DNA from: DAOUFU01 sp034429275
Lineage (GTDB): Bacteria > Chloroflexota > Anaerolineae > Aggregatilineales > Aggregatilineaceae
Assembly: GCA_034429275.1 (NCBI GenBank)
Contig: DAOUFU010000026.1
Coordinates: forward strand, 1-19,435
DNA: 19,435 nt
Direction: 5' to 3'
The notes under the pieces were generated by a model. The model ran no database searches, had not been told where the DNA came from, and worked only from the letters and a program-made list of their open reading frames with translations. Made by a program: the position numbers and the translations under genes. Positions 6,972-14,081 of this stretch are shown here, piece by piece. Each line of letters starts with the position of its first letter. The stretch's first letter is position 1.

Positions 6972-6980
6972 TGTTATAGC
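6972..6980 (+). promoter_or_regulatory. Probable extended -10 for the membrane protein/kinase/deaminase unit
   Basis: TGTTATAGC (TG-n-TATAGC) lies about 40 bases before the ATG at 7020 in a locally AT-rich stretch (6950-6990). No convincing -35 is present. It predicts a leader of about 33 bases. Confidence 0.42.
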
Positions 6981-7019
6981 AGTGTTGCTGTTGGGCGTTT
7001 GTGAAGCCGGGGAACTGTT

Positions 7020-7382
7020 ATGTGGGATGATATCAGCACGTTGTTGAGCGTGGCAGGGCCGATCGCGCTGCTGATCGGCCTGTGGGTGATGGCCCAGATC
7101 AGCCGCCGTTTTGGTGAAGTGACTCACCGTCCGCCGCACTATCGCTGGCTGTACCTGTCGATGGCGCTGGTGGTGCTGCCGCTGGTGATGCGCCTGCTGG
7201 CGCTGGGACAGACCCCGGACGAACTCGCCGCGCGGGGCAGCGGGCGCGCAGAAACGCTGCTGCACGATCTCCCGCTGGTGGCAGCGCTCGGCCTGGCGGC
7301 AGTGATTGCCTGGCACTACTGGAACTGGCTGCTTTTTGCAAAAGATGCCACCTCCAACAGCACGCCTAACCGTCGCGCGTAG
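7020..7382 (+). CDS. Small membrane protein upstream of a sensor kinase, function unknown
   Basis: 120 residues with three predicted membrane helices: about 7-26 (LLSVAGPIALLIGLWVMAQI), 43-62 (LYLSMALVVLPLVMRLLALG) and 85-108 (LPLVAALGLAAVIAWHYWNW). Basic loops (SRRFGEVTHRPPHYR) favour an N-out topology. GGGGA precedes the ATG by about 7 bases. It ends 9 bases before the kinase start and is almost certainly cotranscribed with it. The kinase itself has no membrane helix, so one possibility is that this protein gives the kinase a membrane contact or input; that is inference only. I do not recognise the family. Confidence 0.75.
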   Translation: MWDDISTLLSVAGPIALLIGLWVMAQISRRFGEVTHRPPHYRWLYLSMALVVLPLVMRLLALGQTPDELAARGSGRAETLLHDLPLVAALGLAAVIAWHYWNWLLFAKDATSNSTPNRRA

Positions 7383-7391
7383 CGTCGAGTC

Positions 7392-10300
7392 ATGATGCCC
7401 GAAACAATACCCGCACCGTCCATGCTCCCCTCTGCGCCGGAAGCCGTTTACCTGGTCAACCGGCACGGGGTGATCCGGTTTGCGACCCCGGTAGCTGCCC
7501 AGTTGTACGGCTACCCGGTCAACGACATCATCGGGCGCACCCTGCTGCGCTATATTGCCCCGGAAGCTCACGCCGAGATCGCGGCGGCCTGGCTGGCCTT
7601 CGCCCGCGATCCTGCCCAGCCGTATATTGAGTTCACCGCCCCGCTGATCACCGCCAACGGCTACCGCTCGCAGGTGAGGTCGTCGGTGTGGCGTGTGCCG
7701 GGCACCCAAACCTTCGTGCTGGTGCATCACGTGATGGATGCGGTGCGCGACCGGCTGGATGCGCTCTACGCGATCCTGGCGGCGGCAGCGGGCACGCTCG
7801 AACTGGTCCAGGTGATGGACATCGTGCTGCAAGAGGCTCAGCGCCTCATTCCCTCCGAGCGCGGCAAGGTGTTCATCTTCGACGACGAGGGGCGCGTCAC
7901 GCTGGTGCACACGCTGACCGAAGGCGACCGCGCCTATACGCCCCAGGCACTCAAGCAGTTTTCCGGTTTTGCCACACTGCGCGCGATATTTGAGACCGGG
8001 CAACCGCTCATCATCCACGACGCCCGGCGCGACAAGCGGTGGGTGCAGCGCCCCAAGCGGCCCGCTGTCGGCAGTTGGCTGGGTGTGCCGCTGGTTGTGC
8101 AGGGCAAAGTGATCGGCGTGCTGAGCGTGCAGAGTCCCAACGCTCACGCATTCACGCACGATGACGCCGTGCTGGCCCAGGCGCTGGCGAGCCAGGTGGC
8201 GGTGGCTATTCAGAACGCGCGGCTCTTCCGGGCCGAGCGCGAGCGAGTCAAACGCTACCAGGTGCTCAACGACGTCAGCCAGGCGATCAGCTTCCTCGAC
8301 CTGAAGGGCGTGCTGGAGGTCGTTTACGAGAAGCTGCGCGGCCTGATGGATACCACCACGTTCTACATCGGTCTCTACGATGCCGAGGCGGGGACGATCA
8401 CCTTTGCCGGTTCTTACGAGGGCGGTAACCGCGTGCCGGATACTTCCATCCGGGCCGATCAGGGGTTGGCCGGAGAGGTCTTGCGCACGCGTCGCAGTTT
8501 CGTTTTGCACGATACAGAGGCGAATCCGCTCCCTGTTGAAGCCATCGTTGAGGGGGCAAAACCGCGCAGCCTGCTCATGCTGCCGCTAATCGTTCACGAC
8601 CAGGTGGTGGGCGTGATCAGCGTGCAGAGTTACCGCCCACACGCCTATTCAGATGAAGACGTCAGCCTGCTGGAAACCATCGCCGGGGCGGTGGCCACTG
8701 CGATCCATAACGCGCACCTGTACGATCAAACGGTTGAACGGCTGGCCGCACTTGAGGCACTGCACCGTAACAGCCTGTATGCCAGCGCCACCGACGATAT
8801 CGACGCCATCGCCGCGCAGGTGGTCGAGACGGTGCTGAACCTGTTCGGCCCCTTGCAGGCGCGGCTGTGCCTGTGGGCCGAGTGGCAGGACAGACCCGCG
8901 GCAACCTGGCTGGCGCAGACCGTGCTCACGCCGGGGCATCCCAACATCCGGCAGGAAGCCGACTTCAACCCGTGCAGCCTGCTCCAGCAGGTGCGCGCAA
9001 CCGGCGAGCCGGTCATGATCCCGAACCTGGACGACCAGCCCGCGCTGCAGGAAGAAATCTCGAAGGAATGGCTGGTCAAAGCGGTCATTGCCATGCCGTT
9101 GAAACGCGGCGACCGGCAGATCGGCGCGGTGAGCCTGCTCTATGCCGAAGCGCAGCTTTTCCGGCGCGAGACGCTGCGCACGCTCGAACTGTTGTGTATG
9201 CAGGCTGCCGGATCGCTCGACCGGGCACAGCAGACGATCGCGCTGCGCCGCCGCTTGCAGGAAGCCAACGCGCTGCAAGAACTGGCGCGCGTGGTCAGCA
9301 GCCTGGAAGACCTGGATACCCTGATGACGACGGCGGTCCAGATGCTGCACGACATCTATCACTGCCGGTCGGTGTCGCTCGCGCTGCTGGACGAGACGGG
9401 CCAGCAGGTGATCACGCGCGCTGCCGTCGGGCTGGAAGAGCGCTTCCTGGCCGAGGCGCGCTTCGCGCTGGGCGAACCGGTGGCCGGGCTGGTGGTGGCG
9501 CGCGGCGAGCCGATCTATGTGCCGGACGCGGCCCTAAACGGCGATTTTCGCGTGATCGATCCGGAAATTCGCTGCCTGATGAGTGTGCCGCTGACGGTGC
9601 AGAACCGGACCATCGGCGCGCTGAGTATCGACAGCGATCAACCGCACGCCTTCACGCCCGATCACCAACGGGTGCTGACGATTGCCGGGGGGCAGATCGC
9701 AGCGGCGATTGAGACGGTCCGCCTGCTGGCCGAAACACGGCGGCACGCCGAAGAACTCGCACGGGCCAACGCTGAGCTTCAGACGATTGACGAGGTGCGC
9801 AAAGACCTGGTGAATCAGCTCAGCCACGACCTGCGCAGCCCGCTCTCGATTGTGTACGGCTATGCCGGGCTGCTGCGCGATGGCGAGGTGGGCGAGATCA
9901 CCGAAGAACAGCGCGTGGTGCTGGACCTGATCTTGCAGCGCACGCGCGCCATCACCCACATGACGACCGACATCCTCTCGACGCGGCAGATCAGCCGCGA
10001 CATGCTGGACCTGGAACCGCTCGATCTTGAGCAGATGTGCCAGCAGACCCTGGCCGATGCGCGCATGGCCTACCGCGACCAGGGCGTGACCTTCGAGGGC
10101 GATTTCGCGCCGGGGCCGCTGATCATCGAGGGCGACAGCAACCGCCTGCACCGCGTGTTTGACAACCTGATCGGCAATGCGGTCAAATTTTCGCCGGACG
10201 GGGGGCATATCACGCTGAAGGTGGAGCGCCATGACTCGGCAGGTGAGGTGTGGGTTTCGGTGCGGGATGAAGGGATCGGCATTCCATCCGACAAGCTGCC

Positions 10301-10505
10301 CTACGTGTTCGAGCGCTTCTTCCAGGGCGATATTGCGATCAAAAAGCGTTTTGGCGGCTCTGGGCTGGGGCTGTATATCGTCAAGTTAATTGTCGAGGCG
10401 CACCTGGGGCGAGTGTGGGCGGAAAGCTGTGAGGGAGCGGGCAGCACGTTCACCTTCGCGCTGCCGCTCATGCAGGCCGGGGACGATGCTTCGGGCGAAG
10501 GGTGA
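7392..10505 (+). CDS. Soluble PAS-GAF(x4) sensor histidine kinase
   Basis: 1037 residues. In order: a PAS domain (about 15-115, AVYLVNRHGVIRFATPVAAQ then YGYPVNDIIGRTLL); GAF1 (about 135-275); GAF2 (about 290-445); a divergent GAF3 (about 455-610); GAF4 (about 625-778); a short coiled coil; HisKA with phospho-acceptor His812 in QLSHDLRSPLS; and an HATPase domain with N box around N925-N929, G1 box DEGIGIP (959-965), F box YVFERFFQGD and G2 box GGSGLGLYIVK from 988. All catalytic elements are intact, so it should autophosphorylate. There is no receiver domain and no response regulator in the window, so its partner lies elsewhere. No membrane segment is present. GAF domains bind small ligands, cofactors or nucleotides; which applies here is not visible. 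ATG 7392 and 7395 are adjacent. It overlaps the deaminase gene by 4 bases. Confidence 0.95.
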   Translation: MMPETIPAPSMLPSAPEAVYLVNRHGVIRFATPVAAQLYGYPVNDIIGRTLLRYIAPEAHAEIAAAWLAFARDPAQPYIEFTAPLITANGYRSQVRSSVWRVPGTQTFVLVHHVMDAVRDRLDALYAILAAAAGTLELVQVMDIVLQEAQRLIPSERGKVFIFDDEGRVTLVHTLTEGDRAYTPQALKQFSGFATLRAIFETGQPLIIHDARRDKRWVQRPKRPAVGSWLGVPLVVQGKVIGVLSVQSPNAHAFTHDDAVLAQALASQVAVAIQNARLFRAERERVKRYQVLNDVSQAISFLDLKGVLEVVYEKLRGLMDTTTFYIGLYDAEAGTITFAGSYEGGNRVPDTSIRADQGLAGEVLRTRRSFVLHDTEANPLPVEAIVEGAKPRSLLMLPLIVHDQVVGVISVQSYRPHAYSDEDVSLLETIAGAVATAIHNAHLYDQTVERLAALEALHRNSLYASATDDIDAIAAQVVETVLNLFGPLQARLCLWAEWQDRPAATWLAQTVLTPGHPNIRQEADFNPCSLLQQVRATGEPVMIPNLDDQPALQEEISKEWLVKAVIAMPLKRGDRQIGAVSLLYAEAQLFRRETLRTLELLCMQAAGSLDRAQQTIALRRRLQEANALQELARVVSSLEDLDTLMTTAVQMLHDIYHCRSVSLALLDETGQQVITRAAVGLEERFLAEARFALGEPVAGLVVARGEPIYVPDAALNGDFRVIDPEIRCLMSVPLTVQNRTIGALSIDSDQPHAFTPDHQRVLTIAGGQIAAAIETVRLLAETRRHAEELARANAELQTIDEVRKDLVNQLSHDLRSPLSIVYGYAGLLRDGEVGEITEEQRVVLDLILQRTRAITHMTTDILSTRQISRDMLDLEPLDLEQMCQQTLADARMAYRDQGVTFEGDFAPGPLIIEGDSNRLHRVFDNLIGNAVKFSPDGGHITLKVERHDSAGEVWVSVRDEGIGIPSDKLPYVFERFFQGDIAIKKRFGGSGLGLYIVKLIVEAHLGRVWAESCEGAGSTFTFALPLMQAGDDASGEG

Positions 10506-11596
10506 AAGGTATCGTGTCGTTTAATATCGAAACGGTTGTGGATCGCCGGGGCGCGCTGTGGCAGGCGCTGCGAGCCTGGCCCAAGATCGAGCTTCACCGC
10601 CACCTGGAAGGCTCGATCCGGCTGGAAACGCTGATCGACCTGGCACAGGCACACGCGGTACCGCTGCCCGCTACCAGCGCGGATCAGCTCCGCCCGTTCG
10701 TCCAGATGACGCCCGAAGACGCGCCGAGCGCCGCCGTCTTCCTCAGCAAATTCGAGGTGCTGCGCCAGTTTTACCGCTCGCTGGCCATCATCGACCGTAT
10801 CACGCGCGAGGCCGTCGCCGATGCGGCAGCGGACGGGGTGCGCTATATGGAACTGCGCTTCACACCGGCGGCGCTGGTGCGGCACAACAACTACAGCTTC
10901 GGCGATGTGATCGGCTGCGTGGCCCAGGCTGCCGCTGCCGCGCAAAGGGAGCACGGCATCACCGTCAAATTGATCGCATCGGTCAACCGTCACGAGCCGG
11001 TCGAAGTGGCCGGGCAGGTGCTGGACGCCGTGCTGGCGCTGAATCACCCGGATATTGTGGCGCTCGACCTGGCCGGGCGCGAAGTCGGCTGTCCGGCGGA
11101 GCCGTTCCTGCCGGTATTCAACCGCGCGCGCGAGGCCGGGCTGCATGTCACCATCCACGCGGGGGAATGGGCGGGCGCGGAAAACGTGCGCGAGGCGGTG
11201 ATGGTGATGGGAGCCGAGCGCATCGGTCACGGGGTGCGCGTGATCGAGGATATCGCGCTGGCCGAGCAGGTGCGCGAGCGCGGCGTGACGCTCGAAGTGT
11301 GCCCGACCAGCAATCTGCAAAGCGGCGTGGCCGCGCAGGTGGATCAGCACCCGCTGGTGACGCTGGCGCAGATGGGCGTGCCGCTCACGCTGAACACCGA
11401 CGATCCCGCCATCAGCAGCATCACGCTGACCGACGAGCTGGCGCTGGCGCATGTGGGGATGGGCCTGCCGCTGGCAGCGCTGCGCGCGTTCACCGTGCAG
11501 GCGGCGGAAGCGGCCTTTCTCCCGGCGGAGCAGCGCGCCGCCCTGGTGCGCGAGTTCCGCGCGACGCCCGGCCCAGACGTATTCCCGGCCCGGTGA
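10502..11596 (+). CDS. add: Adenosine deaminase family protein
   Basis: Zn-dependent hydrolytic deaminase of the amidohydrolase superfamily; the likely reaction is adenosine (or a related purine nucleoside) to inosine, in the cytoplasm. 364 residues, normal length. KIELHRHLEGSIR gives the HxH zinc ligands H32 and H34. HAGE (H219, E222) gives the third ligand and the catalytic Glu. RIGHGVR (H243) and LNTDDP (D300, D301) complete the active site. EVCPTSNLQ is the conserved strand before the last motif. The start is GTG at 10502, overlapping the kinase TGA as GTGA, the classic arrangement for translational coupling; GTG at 10514 is an alternative. Related enzymes act on aminodeoxyfutalosine or adenine, so substrate assignment is less sure than the family. 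It is the last gene of the unit and converges on the protease gene with 27 bases between stops. Confidence 0.92.
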   Translation: MKGIVSFNIETVVDRRGALWQALRAWPKIELHRHLEGSIRLETLIDLAQAHAVPLPATSADQLRPFVQMTPEDAPSAAVFLSKFEVLRQFYRSLAIIDRITREAVADAAADGVRYMELRFTPAALVRHNNYSFGDVIGCVAQAAAAAQREHGITVKLIASVNRHEPVEVAGQVLDAVLALNHPDIVALDLAGREVGCPAEPFLPVFNRAREAGLHVTIHAGEWAGAENVREAVMVMGAERIGHGVRVIEDIALAEQVRERGVTLEVCPTSNLQSGVAAQVDQHPLVTLAQMGVPLTLNTDDPAISSITLTDELALAHVGMGLPLAALRAFTVQAAEAAFLPAEQRAALVREFRATPGPDVFPAR

Positions 11597-11623
11597 GGGC
11601 GAGTGCTCCATTGACCCGGTGGC

Positions 11624-13213
11624 TTACCCGGCTGCGACCGGCTCCACCGTCACGGTGACAAATTCCCAACTCAGCGCGCGCGTCCACGCCCCATCGGCGC
11701 TGGAGACGCCGACCTCAATCATCAGCGGGGTAGGGCCAGGCGTGGTCAGGCCGAGCACCTCGTAGGGGATGAACAGTGCCAGGTCGCGGTAAGGGGTAGA
11801 TGAACCGGTCGGCGGCGCGAGCGGAATGGCGACTCGCACCTGGTCGTTGGGGCCGCGATAGCGCAGCGGCGCATTCGGATTGAGCACCGGTTCGGCGGCC
11901 AGCGTATCGAAGAACAGGCGCGCGTAGAGGATTGGGCGGCGGTCCTGCCAGCCGGTGAGGGTAAACGAGGCGGTGATGGCGATGCCCGCCTGGTCGGCCT
12001 GGACAACGCCGTGAGTGACGGTGATCTGGTCCACGACGGCAGCATAGGCGGTGAATGCGTGCGGCACCGTCGCGGACTGAATCAGGTCGGTGGTGAAGAC
12101 CCCGCCGGGGGTGTTGAGCACCGCGAGCAGCGCGACTTGGGCCGGGCGAATGCCGCCCAGACGCCCGCCGGTCTCGCCTTCGGAGCGAACAAAGGTGGGG
12201 ATGCCGACAAATTCGCCGTTGCCATTGACGGCCAGGCCGCCGGAATTGCCGGGCGCGATCTCGGCGTCGGTGCGGTACCAGACGGGCATTCGCTGGCCGT
12301 CTACATCGCCGTTTTCCACCGAGACGATGCTGCCATGTGTCACGACGAGGTAATCGTCGCCAATGCTGGGATAGCCGAAGATATAGATCGAGTCGCCTCG
12401 GAAGACATCGCCGGGGGCCAGCGTCGCGGGGATATACGGCAGGTTGAGCGTCTCGGCGGCAATGGCGTTGCCGTTCATGTCGGAGCGGATGGCCAGCAGG
12501 GCGGCGTCGGTCGCGCTGTCCAGGCCGATGATATCGGCGATGTAGCGGTATTCGGGCGGATCGTTGATGTCGTTGAGCATCCCGATCGCGGCGTAGTCGG
12601 CATCTTCGACGACGTGCGCATTGGTCAGCACCAGCCCTTCCGGGGTGATGATCGTGCCGGTGCCGGAAGCGATCACACGGTCGCGCCGGATATTGGCGAC
12701 CAAAACCACGCTGCGGGCCACCTGTTCGATCTCGGCGCGGTCGAGCTGTCCATCGCGATTCACCCCGGCCAGCAGCGTGCCGGGCGCATCGGGGATCATG
12801 TCATCCATGGTGAGCGCGGTCGCCGGGGCATCGGTGGGCTGGACGGCGGGACCGAGATCGATCTGTATGCCTTCGGGGCATGGAGTCAGGCGCGGCGTGA
12901 TGGCCCAGCCTTCGCGCAGGCTGCCCTCAAGGGGGTAGCGAACCGGCACCCAGTTGTAGCCGCTGCCGGTGGTCAGGCGGGCGTAATCGGCTTCAACGGC
13001 GGTATAGGGGGCCAGCGAGCCAAGCACCGGGTAACCGGTACCCGGTCCGCCGCGCACATTGAGATCGCCGGAGCCGTTGATCAACACGCAGCGCCAGTCG
13101 GAGCCGTTCTGGGCGAGCGCGGTGCCGGGCGCTGCCAGGGTGGAAACCAGGCTCAGCAGCATGGCCGCCACAAGCGCCAGGGCCATTTGTAGGATGAGTG
13201 TGCGCAGTCTCAT
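11624..13213 (-). CDS. Exported SH3b-trypsin-like (HtrA/DegP-type) serine protease
   Basis: 529 residues. Residues 1-34 are a signal peptide (MRLR, a hydrophobic core, cleavage near ALA-QNG). Residues 40-112 are an SH3b-type wall or ligand-binding domain (LNVRGGPGTGYPVLGSL). Residues 153-164 (GVNRDGQLDRAE) look like an EF-hand loop lacking the first Asp. Residues 165-375 are a trypsin-like domain with the HtrA-style triad H200 (TNAHVV), D236 (SATDAALL) and S324 (APGNSGG). Residues 395-529 are a beta-rich C-terminal region of unknown type; no PDZ domain is visible, unlike classical DegP. It is probably secreted or envelope-attached and acts in protein quality control or processing. GGGAG lies 9 bases before the ATG. 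It is divergent from the gene at 13379, and the two extended -10 elements lie about 50 bases apart. Confidence 0.9.
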   Translation of the reverse strand: MRLRTLILQMALALVAAMLLSLVSTLAAPGTALAQNGSDWRCVLINGSGDLNVRGGPGTGYPVLGSLAPYTAVEADYARLTTGSGYNWVPVRYPLEGSLREGWAITPRLTPCPEGIQIDLGPAVQPTDAPATALTMDDMIPDAPGTLLAGVNRDGQLDRAEIEQVARSVVLVANIRRDRVIASGTGTIITPEGLVLTNAHVVEDADYAAIGMLNDINDPPEYRYIADIIGLDSATDAALLAIRSDMNGNAIAAETLNLPYIPATLAPGDVFRGDSIYIFGYPSIGDDYLVVTHGSIVSVENGDVDGQRMPVWYRTDAEIAPGNSGGLAVNGNGEFVGIPTFVRSEGETGGRLGGIRPAQVALLAVLNTPGGVFTTDLIQSATVPHAFTAYAAVVDQITVTHGVVQADQAGIAITASFTLTGWQDRRPILYARLFFDTLAAEPVLNPNAPLRYRGPNDQVRVAIPLAPPTGSSTPYRDLALFIPYEVLGLTTPGPTPLMIEVGVSSADGAWTRALSWEFVTVTVEPVAAG

Positions 13214-13251
13214 GACTGTTCGCTCCCGGATCGATCCGTGATTCTACCCTT

Positions 13252-13260
13252 ACTATAGCA
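13252..13260 (-). promoter_or_regulatory. Extended -10 promoter of the protease gene
   Basis: TGCTATAGT on the minus strand (13260-13252), predicting a leader of about 32 bases to the ATG at 13213. No TTGACA-like -35 is seen at normal spacing. It lies back-to-back with the plus-strand element at 13305-13313. Confidence 0.6.
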
Positions 13261-13304
13261 TCGATCTCGCGTAGAAGCCTATGCCAGGTGCGCGCGGCGT
13301 TTCG

Positions 13305-13313
13305 TGCTATAAT
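13305..13313 (+). promoter_or_regulatory. Extended -10 promoter of the 13379-15584 unit
   Basis: TGCTATAAT is a perfect extended -10, about 65 bases upstream of the ATG at 13379. The -35 position carries no consensus match, typical of promoters relying on the extended -10. Confidence 0.65.
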
Positions 13314-13378
13314 GCCGGTACGTGGGCAGGATGCCCCTGGTGTTGAGCCGGGGCACGCCAGATAAAGGAGTCTGGATC

Positions 13379-14026
13379 ATGGCGGAAGAGACCAAGCGCG
13401 CGAGCAGCGAGACGGTCGTCGAGGGGAAGACCGTCCGGATCTTGGGCAAGACCACCATCGACTCGGTGTCGGAACTGGTGGGCGAGGCGCAGAGGGGCGG
13501 GGGCCGGGCGATTGTGCTCACCGCCAGCGATGTCCTGCTCAGCAACAAGACCGCTGCACAGAAGCCCAGCCGGACCGCGACCGACAAAAAGAATATCGCC
13601 CTTTCGCACGGGGCCAGCGATAAGCTGATTGTGAACCGGGGCGGCGGGTTCGCGGGGGGCGTGACCATCGAGGGCGAGGTGACTCTGACCGGGCAGGCCA
13701 CCGTCGAGCAGATCGCGGCCCAGGCCGTCTCGGCTAAGGTGCTGCGCGGCTGGGGCAAAACCGACCGGATGGACGTGGAATGCAAGATGACGTTTGGCGA
13801 TGCCGTCGAGCTGGGGAAGGGCGCGACCGTCACCGGGCCGGTGGAAGTCAAACCCGCGACCAAGACCGGCAAAGGCTCGCTGACCATCCGGCACAATGCC
13901 ATCCTGGTCGATGTGCCGCGCAAGAGCAAGCCGCTCGACCTGGTCGCAGAAGTGATCGCGCTGCGCAGGGAACTCGAAGCGCTGCAGGAAAAGGTCGCGC
14001 GGCTCGAACGGCGCAAGGACAGCTAA
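13379..14026 (+). CDS. Unknown protein: Gly/beta-rich body with C-terminal coiled coil
   Basis: 215 residues, no signal peptide or membrane helix. The body (about 75-170) has short repeating beta-like stretches with glycine turns (KLIVNRGGGFAGGVTIEGEV, LTGQATV, DAVELGKGATVTGPVEV, KGSLTIRHNAILVDV), suggesting a beta-solenoid or stacked-strand fold. Residues 186-212 (PLDLVAEVIALRRELEALQE onward) are heptads of a coiled coil, probably an oligomerisation tail. The N-terminal third (VVEGKTVRILGKTTIDSVSELVGEAQRGG) is mixed. ATG 13379 has AAAGGAG 8 bases upstream; an in-frame ATG at 13322 is less likely because its extension contains the ribosome site. It resembles polymer-forming, bactofilin-like proteins only in general style, and I cannot assign a family. 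It precedes the LCP gene by 55 bases on the same strand, so a cell-envelope role is possible. Confidence 0.78.
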   Translation: MAEETKRASSETVVEGKTVRILGKTTIDSVSELVGEAQRGGGRAIVLTASDVLLSNKTAAQKPSRTATDKKNIALSHGASDKLIVNRGGGFAGGVTIEGEVTLTGQATVEQIAAQAVSAKVLRGWGKTDRMDVECKMTFGDAVELGKGATVTGPVEVKPATKTGKGSLTIRHNAILVDVPRKSKPLDLVAEVIALRRELEALQEKVARLERRKDS

Positions 14027-14081
14027 GGCTGTTGCGGGCGGCTTCCGGCAGGTGAACGGAGCGGGTGGGGGGTAGGAAACG

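Noticed and set aside
6855..8510. 551-codon minus-strand open frame
   Set aside because: It runs antisense across the 7020 gene and the kinase N-terminus, and its composition (His, Arg, Gln-rich) is that of a shadow frame. The sense frames carry recognisable domains.
10301..11611. Long minus-strand open frame over the deaminase
   Set aside because: Antisense to a complete adenosine deaminase with all active-site motifs; no family features of its own.
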